A stretch of DNA of 64,000 bases, taken from contig JAZLBD010000016.1 in NCBI GenBank assembly GCA_045613545.1, positions 1-64,000 of the forward strand, written 5' to 3'. Positions 23,103 through 31,437 of this stretch are shown piece by piece. The position numbers were made by a program, and so were the translations under genes. Every line of letters begins with the position of its first letter. Within the stretch, counting starts at the first letter, position 1. This DNA comes from Scatosoma sp045613545. GTDB taxonomy: Bacteria; Bacillota; Clostridia; Christensenellales; Borkfalkiaceae. The notes beneath the pieces were generated by a model that saw only the letters and a list, made by a program, of their open reading frames with translations, was not told the DNA's origin and searched no databases.

Positions 23103-23978
23103 ATGAAAATTCGACTCATTTCAGGAACTTGCTATATCGCCATTTTGGCGGTGGCGTTTTTGCTTAAAATCTTCGTGCACGATTTGTGTTTCGACGCGCT
23201 CGTTTACCTGTTTTCGGTGATCGGCGGTTTTGAAATGTTGCGCGCGATGGGAGAAAAAACGACGAAAACGCAAAAGGCGATCGTCTTTGGATTCAACCTC
23301 GTTTGCGTACCGGGGTGCGCGTTGATGGAAGGACTGCTCTTTGGCGGTGGACACGGTGTAGCGTTTCTTTCGGCGCTGTATTTCGTCCTTGCCGTGACGG
23401 AGCTTTCTTTGCTCGTGGCAAAGCACGAAGAAACGAGTTTGGAAAGCGTGGGGGTATCCTTGCTCTCCGCAACCTATCCCACCCTCTTTTTGGGTTTGTT
23501 GACGCTTACCAATCATATAAGCGGTGTTTTCTCGTCCGATTTGGCGATTTTGTTCATCTTCGTCATTTCGCCGATTGCAGATTCCCTTGCCTACGTGTTC
23601 GGTCGATTCTTGAAAAAATATTTCCCCAAGAAAATGGCGCCCGTCGTAAGCCCGAATAAGACGGTGATCGGCGGAATTGGAGGACTTGTCGGCGGTGTGC
23701 TCGGCGGAGGATTGCTCTACGTGATCTATAACGCCGTGGCAGGGAGCTTTGAAAAAGTATACCTCTATTTGCCCATTTACCTTGGCGTCGGGCTTTTGCT
23801 TGCCGTCGCAACCGCTTTCGGCGATTTAGTGGAAAGTTGCGTGAAGAGAAAGGTAGGACTCAAAGATATGGGCAAAATTATGCCGGGACACGGCGGTGTG
23901 CTCGATCGGATTGACGGGAGCATGTTCGCTACGGTTGCGGTATACGCGTGCTTTATTTTACTCAACGCGATTTTATAA
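23103..23978 (+). CDS. cdsA: Phosphatidate cytidylyltransferase
   Basis: 291 residues, polytopic membrane protein with about eight helices. The C-terminal CTP-transferase signature is clear: VKRKVGLKDMGKIMPGHGGVLDRIDGSMFA (the K-D...P.HGG..DR.D pattern). Upstream are ISPIADSLAYVFGRFLKK and SPNKTVIGGIGG, the D..AY..GR..GK/SP-KT blocks of the family. It makes CDP-diacylglycerol for phospholipid synthesis. Twenty-one bases before dxr. Confidence 0.95.
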   Translation: MKIRLISGTCYIAILAVAFLLKIFVHDLCFDALVYLFSVIGGFEMLRAMGEKTTKTQKAIVFGFNLVCVPGCALMEGLLFGGGHGVAFLSALYFVLAVTELSLLVAKHEETSLESVGVSLLSATYPTLFLGLLTLTNHISGVFSSDLAILFIFVISPIADSLAYVFGRFLKKYFPKKMAPVVSPNKTVIGGIGGLVGGVLGGGLLYVIYNAVAGSFEKVYLYLPIYLGVGLLLAVATAFGDLVESCVKRKVGLKDMGKIMPGHGGVLDRIDGSMFATVAVYACFILLNAIL

Positions 23979-23999
23979 AATAAGAAAAGGAGGAGAGAT

Positions 24000-25151
24000 A
24001 TGAAAGAGATCAGTTTGATAGGCGTGAGCGGTTCTATCGGAAAACAAACGCTCGCGATCGTTCGCCGTCATAAGGATAAATTTCGCATAAAAAGTATCGT
24101 CGCCTATTCCTCCGTAAACGATTTTTTATCGGCGGTAGAAGAATTTAAGCCGGAATATTGCGCCCTCGTCAACGAAAACGTAGGGCGTAGAATCAAAGAC
24201 AAAATCCCCAAGGGCGTACTCTTTTCCTACGGCGAACCTGCGGCGCTCGACGCTGTTTGCTTAGGGGACACCGCCGTCATCGCCGTAAGCGGTTTTGCAG
24301 GACTTACATACGCGCTGGAGGCGATCCGCCACGGCAAAAACGTCGCTCTTGCCAACAAGGAAACCCTCGTTTGTGGGGGTGAGCTCGTGATGAAAAAAGT
24401 CAAAGAGTCGGGCGTAAACTTGATGCCGATCGACAGTGAACACTCGGCGATTTGGCAAGCGCTCGATTTCGATTTTGACAAGCCGTTCAGACGGCTCATT
24501 TTAACGGCGAGCGGTGGGCCGTTTTACGGGTACACGAAAGAACAACTGGAAAAAGTGACCCCGAAAGAGGCGCTCCGTCACCCCACGTGGAAGATGGGGG
24601 AGAAGATCACGATCGACAGCGCAACGCTACTCAACAAAGCTTACGAAGTGATCGAGGCGCATCATTTGTATAACGCCCCTTTGTCGAAAATACACACCGT
24701 CGTGCAACCGGAGAGCATTATTCATTCGATGGTGGAGTTCGACGACGGCGCGATTTTGGCGCAAATGAGTTATCCGACGATGGAACTTCCCATACAACTT
24801 GCCTTGACCTATCCCGACAGATATCCTTGCGACGTAAAACCGCTCGATTTCGTTTCGCTCGGCGCGATTCATTTCAAACCGCTAGAACGTAAGCAGTTCC
24901 CCTGCTATCACTTAGCCCTTTGCGCGATGGAGGACGGGGATAACTATCCTTGTTCGATCAACGGAGCAGGCGAAGTGGCGGTGCGCGCGTTCCTCGATAA
25001 AAAGATTTCTTTTCCTGCTATTGCAGAGGTTATGGAAGAGGTTTTGGCAAAGACGAAACGGGTAAAAGCAGATACCTACGAAGCGCTCTTTTATACGGAC
25101 GTAAGAGCGAGAGAACTTGCGAATATTGCCGTGGAAAAACGGGTAAAATAA
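24000..25151 (+). CDS. dxr: 1-deoxy-D-xylulose 5-phosphate reductoisomerase
   Basis: 383 residues. The NADPH-binding start is ISLIGVSGSIGKQTLAIVRRH. The catalytic loop region is MPIDSEHSAIWQAL (metal-binding D and E), followed by LTASGGPFYGYT, HPTWKMGEKITIDSATLLNKAYEVIEAHHLY and VQPESIIHSMVEF, all textbook DXR. First committed step of the MEP isoprenoid pathway. Co-transcribed with cdsA and rseP, the usual Bacillota order; start ATG follows AGGAGGAG. Confidence 0.97.
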   Translation: MKEISLIGVSGSIGKQTLAIVRRHKDKFRIKSIVAYSSVNDFLSAVEEFKPEYCALVNENVGRRIKDKIPKGVLFSYGEPAALDAVCLGDTAVIAVSGFAGLTYALEAIRHGKNVALANKETLVCGGELVMKKVKESGVNLMPIDSEHSAIWQALDFDFDKPFRRLILTASGGPFYGYTKEQLEKVTPKEALRHPTWKMGEKITIDSATLLNKAYEVIEAHHLYNAPLSKIHTVVQPESIIHSMVEFDDGAILAQMSYPTMELPIQLALTYPDRYPCDVKPLDFVSLGAIHFKPLERKQFPCYHLALCAMEDGDNYPCSINGAGEVAVRAFLDKKISFPAIAEVMEEVLAKTKRVKADTYEALFYTDVRARELANIAVEKRVK

Positions 25152-25169
25152 ACCGAAAGGGAGAAAATT

Positions 25170-26375
25170 TTGATAGTTATGTTGCCAAAAAGCCAACTGC
25201 TGGGCGTAGCGTCCGTGTTCAAAAACGTGGGGAGCATTGCGCTTGCGATTATGATACTTCTCGTAATGGTGACGATTCACGAGTTCGGGCATTACGTTGC
25301 GGGGAAGATTTTACGTTTCAAAATCAATGAATTTTCCGTGGGGTTCGGGCCTGCTCTTTTCAAAAAACGCTCGAAAAAGACGGGGGAACTGTTTGCGCTT
25401 CGCATAGTTCCGCTCGGCGGTTATTGCGCGTTCGACGGCGAAGACGAGGAGGAAGCGCCCGCAGAGCCGTTTGAAGACACTTTACAAGAAAAGGAAGATT
25501 CGAAAGAAGAGAAAAAACAGGAAAACGCGGGGCTCAAATTCAACGACCAACCCCCGTGGAAACGGATCATCGTCCTTGTTGCAGGGGCGACGATGAACTA
25601 TTTACTCGCCCTGTTTTTAATTCTCGTGATGTTCCTCTCCGTTGGGCAACCGCTCTACTGCGTGATGCCTACCCCTCCTGCCTCCGAGTCGACCGCCTCC
25701 GTGGAGCAAAACATAGACGAGGTTGATCTGGGACTGAAAGCGGGGGATTTAATCGAGAAAGTCAACGGCAAAACGGTGTATCTGATTACCGACTATATGG
25801 ATGCGATCGCCGGGAAAAAACGAGGCGACGTAGTCCCCGTCACCGTTCTTCGTGAAACGGACGAGGGAAGAGTTCGTATGGCGGTGGAAGTCGTGCTTGT
25901 AGAGGACGCCGAGTTTAAGAGTATGTCGGAGACCTCGAAACTTTGTAGGTGTTTGGGTGTATACGGACTGTACGGCGTGCCGACGAAACAAGGCTGGAGC
26001 GCAGTCCCTAAATCGTTTGGCTATTCGGTGAAAATCGGTGGCGTCGTTCTTCGCTCTCTTGGGGAACTTTTAACGGGCAAAATGGGACTTGACAGTATGG
26101 GCGGTCCGGTCACGACGATCCAAGTGACGTCAGAGCAAGCCTCGAGCGGACTGTTTGGGCTTTTGAACATCGCCGCGTTTATCGGCGTGAACCTTGCCGT
26201 GTTCAACTTATTGCCCGTGCCCGCCCTCGACGGCTCGAAAGTGATTTTTTGCTTGATCGAATGGATTCGCAAAAAACCGATCAACCGCAAGGTGGAAACG
26301 ATGATTCACTTTATCGGAATACTCTTCCTGTTCGCCTTTGCGATTTTGGTGGACGTCGTGCATTTTTTACCGTAA
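25170..26375 (+). CDS. rseP: RIP zinc metalloprotease (site-2 protease)
   Basis: 401 residues from TTG 25170, six bases after AAAGGGAG; ATG 25179 would be too far. The active site HEFGHYVAGK (H37, E38, H41) lies in the first membrane helix. An unusual acidic insert (EDEEEAPAEPFEDTLQEKEDSKEEKKQE, about 95-125) precedes the second helix. A PDZ domain (AGDLIEKVNGKTVYLITDYMDAI) follows, and the C-terminal motif NLLPVPALDGSKVIFCLIEWIR holds the third zinc ligand Asp. It cleaves anti-sigma factors and signal peptide remnants within the membrane. Ends the pyrH-to-rseP cluster. Confidence 0.94.
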   Translation: MIVMLPKSQLLGVASVFKNVGSIALAIMILLVMVTIHEFGHYVAGKILRFKINEFSVGFGPALFKKRSKKTGELFALRIVPLGGYCAFDGEDEEEAPAEPFEDTLQEKEDSKEEKKQENAGLKFNDQPPWKRIIVLVAGATMNYLLALFLILVMFLSVGQPLYCVMPTPPASESTASVEQNIDEVDLGLKAGDLIEKVNGKTVYLITDYMDAIAGKKRGDVVPVTVLRETDEGRVRMAVEVVLVEDAEFKSMSETSKLCRCLGVYGLYGVPTKQGWSAVPKSFGYSVKIGGVVLRSLGELLTGKMGLDSMGGPVTTIQVTSEQASSGLFGLLNIAAFIGVNLAVFNLLPVPALDGSKVIFCLIEWIRKKPINRKVETMIHFIGILFLFAFAILVDVVHFLP

Positions 26376-26390
26376 AGTAAAATAAAAAAA

Positions 26391-26432
26391 TATAGACGGT
26401 CAAGCGTACGCAAGTCTTGAGCGTCTATTTTT
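26391..26432 (+). terminator. Intrinsic terminator after rseP
   Basis: Interrupted stem ATAGACG-G-TCAAG / CTTGA-G-CGTCTAT followed by a T-rich tail. Confidence 0.8.
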
Positions 26433-26472
26433 ATACAAATATACAAAAAAACCAACTTTTTTCAAAAACCTA

Positions 26473-26500
26473 TTGACAAGATGAATTTTTGTGCTATACT
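26473..26500 (+). promoter_or_regulatory. Promoter of lipoprotein gene
   Basis: TTGACA (26473-26478), 16 bp, TATACT (26495-26500). Confidence 0.78.
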
Positions 26501-26588
26501 AAAAGAAAAGGATTTTGACCAATCTACTAAAAAATGATGAAGAAACAGAATAACTTAATTCAGAAATACGATGAGAAGGAGGTAAAAT

Positions 26589-27506
26589 ATGAAAAAAGTT
26601 ATAGCGTTGCTTTTGGGGGCAGTATTTCTCGCCTTTCCTTTTGCAGGATGTAAGGATAAAGCGGAGAAAGAGCCGAATATCGTTTACTCGTTTACGGAGG
26701 AGGGGGATATTTCGGCGAAGCAAGGGGATCAAACCTTGGTGGAAACGAAGTTTTCCTATGCTTATCACGTAGAAATGAAAGGTCGGGATTTATGGGAAGA
26801 TAGTTCGCTAAAAGAAGATTTATATGCGGAGCTAGCCGGCAAAGAAATCGCTTTGGAAAAGACGGAAGAAACGGCGTTGCCCCAAGGGATTACCATTAAG
26901 ATTCGTCTGCCTCTTTTGCAATCGTTCGATATCCTCGTTGCTGAGGACGGATCGGTTTGGGAGGCAGTACAAACGACCTGTACTGACAACTATAATCCCA
27001 CCTATTACGCCTCTGAAAGCGGAGCGGTGGATTACGACGCGATTTACGAGATTTACGAGGCGCTCGATTACGAATATCCGTACACGTTAAAGCGGTCGGC
27101 GGACGGGCAAGTCGTTTTTGGAACGGAAGAGGACACGATTTTTTCCTTTAACCAAGAAGAAGTGGGGCAGGTTATTGCTTCGTTTGGATTGAAGGACAGT
27201 CTTAATTCGGAGATAGAGGACGATGACTGGGTACAAGTTTTTATGGACGTTTTCTTCCGTTACGAAATTACCTTCCGTGAATGCGGGGAAAACTCTTGGC
27301 AAGACGAGGAAAACTTGATCGTATCTTTTGCTTCGGTGGATGGTGTCTCCCGTTTAACTCCCCTTTTCTATTTTGGCATAGGGGGACAAATCTATTTCCG
27401 TGAACAGACGACGAATAAAGTTTACGTGTCCCATTTCAACGTGACATATGGTATGGGTTTGGAAAAGCTGGTGGATAATTGGCGGAGAATACAAGCTTCG
27501 AAATAA
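26589..27506 (+). CDS. Lipoprotein of unknown function
   Basis: 305 residues with a lipoprotein signal (VIALLLGAVFLAFPFAGCKD; Cys at about 20) and RBS GAGAAGGAGG. The mature part is acidic and rich in aromatic residues (TCTDNYNPTYYASESGAVDY, YEIYEALDYEYPYTL) with predicted beta strands. No family recognised. It is a single-gene unit with its own promoter; the hairpin at 27540 ends it and leads straight into the ylxM-ffh promoter. Confidence 0.65.
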   Translation: MKKVIALLLGAVFLAFPFAGCKDKAEKEPNIVYSFTEEGDISAKQGDQTLVETKFSYAYHVEMKGRDLWEDSSLKEDLYAELAGKEIALEKTEETALPQGITIKIRLPLLQSFDILVAEDGSVWEAVQTTCTDNYNPTYYASESGAVDYDAIYEIYEALDYEYPYTLKRSADGQVVFGTEEDTIFSFNQEEVGQVIASFGLKDSLNSEIEDDDWVQVFMDVFFRYEITFRECGENSWQDEENLIVSFASVDGVSRLTPLFYFGIGGQIYFREQTTNKVYVSHFNVTYGMGLEKLVDNWRRIQASK

Positions 27507-27539
27507 CCGCCCGACCTATAAAAAAATTAAAAAAAGTTG

Positions 27540-27580
27540 CGACTGTCAAGTAAAAATGCTTGACAGTCGTTCTTTCTTTG
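27540..27580 (+). terminator. Terminator overlapping the ylxM promoter
   Basis: A perfect 11 bp stem, CGACTGTCAAG (27540-27550) / CTTGACAGTCG (27559-27569), loop TAAAAATG, then TTCTTTCTTT. Its 3' arm carries TTGACA, the -35 box of the next promoter. Confidence 0.8.
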
Positions 27581-27588
27581 GGTATAAT
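27560..27588 (+). promoter_or_regulatory. Promoter of ylxM-ffh, -35 in a hairpin arm
   Basis: TTGACA (27560-27565), 17 bp, TATAAT (27583-27588), both perfect. The likely start near 27595 leaves the ATG at 27600 almost without leader, which supports the later ATG at 27621. Confidence 0.85.
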
Positions 27589-27620
27589 GGAGGAGCAAAA
27601 TGGATGCGAGGGGGCGGAGT

Positions 27621-27923
27621 ATGGAAGAAAAGAAAAGCCAAAACGGTGGAAAAGCCGACCTCGAATTTATGGAGCTTTGGGATTTTTACAGTCCGCTATT
27701 AACCGAAAAGCAGAAACGGATGACCGATTTATATTTCAATTTCGATCTTTCGCTTGCGGAGATCGCGGAGGAATACGGCGTTTCTCGGCAAAGCGTTTCC
27801 GACTGTTTGAAAAAATCGCAAAAACAGCTCGAAGAATACGAAAAAAAGTTGGGTTTTATCAAAGCCTTACACAAGTTGCAACAAGAAAACGCTCTCTTGA
27901 AAAAAGAGCTTGCGGGAAAATAA
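27621..27923 (+). CDS. ylxM: YlxM-type DNA-binding SRP-associated protein
   Basis: 100 residues from ATG 27621 (AGGGGG six bases upstream and inside the predicted transcript); ATG 27600 would add seven residues. FMELWDFYSPLLTEKQKRMTDLYFNFDLSLAEIAEEYGVSRQSVSDCLKK is the YlxM/p13 helix-turn-helix (sigma-70 region 4-like). A basic coiled tail follows. It is encoded 18 bases before ffh, as in B. subtilis and streptococci, where YlxM modulates signal recognition particle function. Confidence 0.9.
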   Translation: MEEKKSQNGGKADLEFMELWDFYSPLLTEKQKRMTDLYFNFDLSLAEIAEEYGVSRQSVSDCLKKSQKQLEEYEKKLGFIKALHKLQQENALLKKELAGK

Positions 27924-27941
27924 CGAAAAAGGGACTAAGAA

Positions 27942-29261
27942 ATGGCGTTGTTCGGTGGATTATCGGAAAGACTTAACCATATATTTTCTAAACTCACCAA
28001 GCGTGGAAAACTCACCGAGCTTGAAATTCGCACGGCGATGCGCGAAGTGAGAGTGGCGCTTTTAGAGGCGGACGTCAATCTGCGCGTGGCGAAAAGTTTT
28101 ATCGCCGAGGTTTCCGAAAAGGCGGTGGGGCAAGAAATTTTGTCCTCCTTAAACCCCGCGCAACAAGTGATCAAAATCGTCAACGAAGAACTCATCGCCT
28201 TGATGGGGAGCAAGCACTCGAAAATCGAAGTGTCGAGCCAGCTTCCCACGGTGATTATGATGTGCGGTTTGCAAGGGGCGGGGAAAACCACCCTTTGCGG
28301 AAAACTTGCGCTCCTCCTTAAAAAACAAGGAAAATCCCCCTTACTCGTCGCCGGAGATATCTATCGCCCCGCGGCGATCACCCAGCTTCAAGTGGTGGGA
28401 AAAACCGCAGGCGTAGAAGTGTTTGAAAAGGGGACGCAATCCCCCTCGAAAACGGCGAAAGAGGCGATTGAGTACGCGAAGAAAAAAGGCTACGACACCG
28501 TGATTTTGGACACGGCGGGACGTTTGCAGATCGACGAGACGTTGATGCAAGAACTCGAAACGGTGAAAAAGGCGGTGAACGTTACGGAAACGTTGCTCGT
28601 CGTGGACGCTATGACGGGACAAGAGGCGGTCAGCGTTGCGGAAACGTTCAACCAAAGGCTTGATATCACGGGCGTGGTACTCACGAAGCTCGACGGCGAC
28701 ACGAGAGGCGGTGCTTGTCTTTCGATTAAAGCGGTGACGGGAAAGCCCATCAAACTTATCGGCGTAGGGGAAAAACTCACCGATTTAGAGCCGTTCTATC
28801 CCGATCGAATGGCGTCGCGGATTTTGGGTATGGGGGACGTGCTTTCCCTTATCGAAAAGGCGCAACAGGCGATCACGGAAGAGGACGCGAAAAAAATGCA
28901 ACAAAAAATGCGTGAAAACGCGTTTACGCTCACCGATTATTTGGAACAATTCGCGATGCTTAAAAAGATGGGCGGGGCGCAAAGCCTTATGAGTATGCTC
29001 CCCGGAATGGGCAAGCTCAAAGTGAAAGAAGAGGACATCGACGAAAAGCGTATGGAACGCACGAAAGCGATCATTCTTTCTATGACGCCTCAAGAGAGGG
29101 ACTTCCCGCATATTATCGACAGCAAGAGAAAGCGCAGAATTGCGGCGGGATCGGGAACGAGCGTGCAAGAGATCAATCAGCTCTTAAAGCAATTCGAACA
29201 GTCGAAAATGCTAATGAAACAATTAAAAGGCGGAAAAGGTAAATTCCGATTGCCCTTCTAA
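27942..29261 (+). CDS. ffh: Signal recognition particle GTPase Ffh (SRP54)
   Basis: 439 residues in N-G-M order. N domain begins LSERLNHIFSKLTKRGKLTE. G domain: GLQGAGKTTLCGKLALLLKK (P-loop), GDIYRPAAITQLQVV, DTAGRLQID, TKLDGDTRGGACLS and GEKLTDLEPFYPDRMASRILGMGD. The methionine-rich M domain (about 325-439) has MSMLPGMG, and RKRRIAAGSGTSVQEINQLLKQF binds SRP RNA. It targets ribosome-nascent chains to the membrane. ftsY is not nearby. Followed by rpsP after 60 bases. Confidence 0.97.
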   Translation: MALFGGLSERLNHIFSKLTKRGKLTELEIRTAMREVRVALLEADVNLRVAKSFIAEVSEKAVGQEILSSLNPAQQVIKIVNEELIALMGSKHSKIEVSSQLPTVIMMCGLQGAGKTTLCGKLALLLKKQGKSPLLVAGDIYRPAAITQLQVVGKTAGVEVFEKGTQSPSKTAKEAIEYAKKKGYDTVILDTAGRLQIDETLMQELETVKKAVNVTETLLVVDAMTGQEAVSVAETFNQRLDITGVVLTKLDGDTRGGACLSIKAVTGKPIKLIGVGEKLTDLEPFYPDRMASRILGMGDVLSLIEKAQQAITEEDAKKMQQKMRENAFTLTDYLEQFAMLKKMGGAQSLMSMLPGMGKLKVKEEDIDEKRMERTKAIILSMTPQERDFPHIIDSKRKRRIAAGSGTSVQEINQLLKQFEQSKMLMKQLKGGKGKFRLPF

Positions 29262-29321
29262 GCGATCGGTTTATATACAAAAAAAGAAAAAAATATTTTA
29301 AGATACTTTGGAGGTATTATT

Positions 29322-29612
29322 ATGGTAAAAATGAGACTTGTAAGATTAGGCGACAAAAGAAACCCTATCTACCGTGTTGTAGTTGCTGACAGCAGAAAGG
29401 CTGCTACGGGCGAATACATCGAATGCGTTGGTCACTACAGACCCACCTGCGATCCGATCGAACTTACGATCGACGTAGAAAAGGCTAAATTTTGGCTTTC
29501 CAAGGGCGTTCAACCCACCGAAACGGTGAAAAACCTTCTCGTTAAGACGGGCGCTATGGAAAAACCCACCAAGCTTAGCCCTTCCAAGACCAAAGCAAAG
29601 AAGAGTAAATAA
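29322..29612 (+). CDS. rpsP: 30S ribosomal protein S16 (bS16)
   Basis: 96 residues: MRLVRLGDKRNPIYRVVVADSRKA and GHYRPTCDPIELTIDVEKAKFWLSKGVQPTETVKNLL are diagnostic. It stabilises the 5' domain of 16S rRNA. RBS TTGGAGG. Part of the conserved ffh-rpsP-khpA-rimM run. Confidence 0.97.
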   Translation: MVKMRLVRLGDKRNPIYRVVVADSRKAATGEYIECVGHYRPTCDPIELTIDVEKAKFWLSKGVQPTETVKNLLVKTGAMEKPTKLSPSKTKAKKSK

Positions 29613-29666
29613 TCCCTGCACCTCGTTGCGATAGGAAAACGCTACGATTTGCGTTAGGAGGAAACT

Positions 29667-29921
29667 ATGGTAGATATCATCGAACTTATCAAATTCGTCG
29701 TGCACCAATTTGCGGAAGATCACGACGGGACGGAAATTTCGGTGGAAGAAACGGAAAGAGCAATCGAAGTGACGATCACCCTTTCTGCGAGCGATATGGG
29801 GAAAGTTATCGGTAAACAAGGCAAGATCGCGAAAGCGCTTCGCACCCTCGTTTCCGCCGTCACCCCGTCTTCCTCTAAAAAGTACGTCATCGACATTCGA
29901 GAAAGAGGGGAAAACGCGTAA
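29667..29921 (+). CDS. khpA: KH-domain RNA-binding protein KhpA
   Basis: 84 residues, a single KH domain: IELIKFVVHQFAEDHDGTEIS, then ASDMGKVIGKQGKIAKALRTLVSA with the GxxG loop (GKQG). KhpA pairs with KhpB to bind many RNAs and affects cell division in related bacteria. The place between rpsP and rimM is typical. RBS TAGGAGG. A terminator follows before rimM. Confidence 0.94.
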   Translation: MVDIIELIKFVVHQFAEDHDGTEISVEETERAIEVTITLSASDMGKVIGKQGKIAKALRTLVSAVTPSSSKKYVIDIRERGENA

Positions 29922-29947
29922 ACCTTTCCTCAAACTCAACCTATGCT

Positions 29948-29975
29948 AAGGCTTTCTAGACGGAAAGCCTTTTTC
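29948..29975 (+). terminator. Terminator between khpA and rimM
   Basis: A perfect 9 bp stem, AAGGCTTTC / GAAAGCCTT, then T5. It may attenuate transcription into rimM, since no separate rimM promoter is visible. Confidence 0.75.
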
Positions 29976-29997
29976 CCCATATAGAAAGGAGAGAACT

Positions 29998-30495
29998 ATG
30001 GACCGTTTAGTCATTGGCGAAGTGTTAAAACCGCAAGGAATTCGAGGGGAGTTGAAGATTAAAACTTTCACGGATACCCCCGAGGATTTCAAGGAATTCA
30101 AATACGTATATATCGACGGCGTGGAATATAAAATTTTATCCTTCCGCGTCGGCGACGGTTGCGCGTTCGTCGGATTCCGTGGGATCCCCGACAGAAACGC
30201 CGCCGAACTCTTTCGAGGGAAGAAGATCGAGGGCGACCGCGAAAACGCGCCTGAACTGGAAGAGGGGCGCTACTATATCGTGGATGTTTTAGGCTTGGAC
30301 GCCGTGACGGAAGAGGGGGAATTCCTTGGCAAAGTCGTAAGCGTGCAAAACCTTTCCTCGGATATTTACACGATAGAAAAAGACGGCAAGAAAGTGTTGT
30401 TCCCTGCCGTCCGTAAGATCGTGAAAAAAGTAGATTTAGAAGCTAAAAAGCTTATCATCGACAAAAAAGTGTTCGACGAGATCGCCGTTTATTGA
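29998..30495 (+). CDS. rimM: 16S rRNA maturation factor RimM
   Basis: 165 residues. The N-terminal RimM domain starts LVIGEVLKPQGIRGELKIKTFTDTPEDF, and GIPDRNAAELFRGKKIE follows. The C-terminal PRC barrel has EEGRYYIVDVLGLDAVTEEGEFLGKV and ends VLFPAVRKIVKKVDLEAKKLII. It assists 30S head assembly around S19. The normal next genes trmD and rplS are absent; instead thiT runs convergently with only three bases between stop codons. Confidence 0.94.
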   Translation: MDRLVIGEVLKPQGIRGELKIKTFTDTPEDFKEFKYVYIDGVEYKILSFRVGDGCAFVGFRGIPDRNAAELFRGKKIEGDRENAPELEEGRYYIVDVLGLDAVTEEGEFLGKVVSVQNLSSDIYTIEKDGKKVLFPAVRKIVKKVDLEAKKLIIDKKVFDEIAVY

Positions 30496-30498
30496 CGA

Positions 30499-31194
30499 TT
30501 ATTTCCCTTTTTGCATAATCGCTTTGAGCCTTGCAAGCGTTCCCGTTTTTGCAAGAATGACGAGCCCTACGATGGCAAGAAGCGCGTCGGCGGGAACGTA
30601 AATGCATTGATAGATAAAGGAATACGCCACGGCGTTGCTCATTGCCCAATCGGGCAAAGTCACCCACACGGCGCCTTGTAAAAAGAAGATGATGCCGGAG
30701 AGGAAGTGGATAAAAAACCGCGCCGAGAACACGCAAATTCCGCCGAGTACGACGGGCGCAATCGCTCTATCTTTCGTTTGACGTTTGCCGAAAAATCCCA
30801 TAATCCCCACCATAGAAAAGGGCAAAAGATAGTCCAAAATAAAGGTGATGGGGGTGAGGATATACGGCGACTCGATGAAGTTCAAAAGGCCGTGGATAAA
30901 ACCGACCAAAAATCCTTCGACGGGACCGAATACGTAGGCGTAGATCAAGATCGGCACGAACGAGAACAGCGTGATAGACCCGCCGTATTGAACGGGCTTG
31001 ATCTTGACCATAGAAAGGACGAAAGAAAGCGCGACGCAAATGCCTGCAAAGGCAATTTTCTTCGTGTTTACCTTTCTGTTTTTGGTGCAAAGGACGACGA
31101 TTAGCACGAGCAACAACGCGACGGCGACAATGGAAACGTTTCGCACGAGGGCGGTTGCTTTTTCGCTCACTTCGAGCAGGGAATAAAGAAACAT
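30499..31194 (-). CDS. thiT: Energy-coupled thiamine transporter ThiT
   Basis: 231 residues. An extra N-terminal helix (VSIVAVALLLVLIVVLCTK) precedes the ThiT core: IAFAGICVALSFVLSMVKI, QYGGSITLFSFVPILIYAYVFGPVEGFLVGFIHGLL and TPITFILDYLLPFSMVGIMGFFG. The GG.ITL.SF.PIL..AY..GP..G pattern is that of ThiT S components. It binds thiamine and needs the shared EcfA/EcfT module, not in this window. A TPP riboswitch with a terminator precedes it on the same strand, which strongly supports the substrate. Convergent with rimM. Confidence 0.93.
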   Translation of the reverse strand: MFLYSLLEVSEKATALVRNVSIVAVALLLVLIVVLCTKNRKVNTKKIAFAGICVALSFVLSMVKIKPVQYGGSITLFSFVPILIYAYVFGPVEGFLVGFIHGLLNFIESPYILTPITFILDYLLPFSMVGIMGFFGKRQTKDRAIAPVVLGGICVFSARFFIHFLSGIIFFLQGAVWVTLPDWAMSNAVAYSFIYQCIYVPADALLAIVGLVILAKTGTLARLKAIMQKGK

Positions 31195-31233
31195 AAAAAA
31201 CCTCCTGTTCGTTTTTCCGCCTTTGCCAAATAT

Positions 31234-31262
31234 AAAAAACGTCCGCGACGATCGTCGGGACG
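31234..31262 (-). terminator. TPP riboswitch terminator
   Basis: On the minus strand: CGTCC-CGACGATCGTCG-CGGACG, a GC-rich stem followed by T6. It lies between aptamer and ATG and is the likely OFF structure when TPP is bound. Confidence 0.85.
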
Positions 31263-31264
31263 CA

Positions 31265-31362
31265 AAAAATTTCGGTTGCGCGTTATCATCTCTCGCTCAA
31301 GGATTACCTTGCCGATTCGAGTGGTATAATCTCAGCCTTAAAAAAGCACCCACGACGGATAA
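31265..31362 (-). promoter_or_regulatory. TPP (thiamine pyrophosphate) riboswitch
   Basis: Minus strand: TCCGTCGTGGGTGC, then AAGGCTGAGATTATACC with the invariant CUGAGA, then ACTCGAATCGGCAAGGTAAT and a closing GAGCGAGAGATGATAACG. This is the THI-box order GGGTGC / GGCTGAGA / ACC...GAA / GGTAAT...CG. It sits between a consensus promoter and thiT. Confidence 0.88.
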
Positions 31363-31384
31363 ACGATTTAATTTTGATAGGTAT

Positions 31385-31413
31385 AGTATAACCAAAAACT
31401 TTCCGTTTGTCAA
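31385..31413 (-). promoter_or_regulatory. Leftward promoter of the TPP riboswitch-thiT unit
   Basis: Minus strand TTGACA, 17 bp, TATACT. The -35 lies in the loop of a 6 bp dyad TTTCCG-CTTGACAAA-CGGAAA followed by G and T5, so it resembles a small terminator. Confidence 0.85.
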
Positions 31414-31437
31414 GCGGAAAAAGGGAGAAAATAAAAA

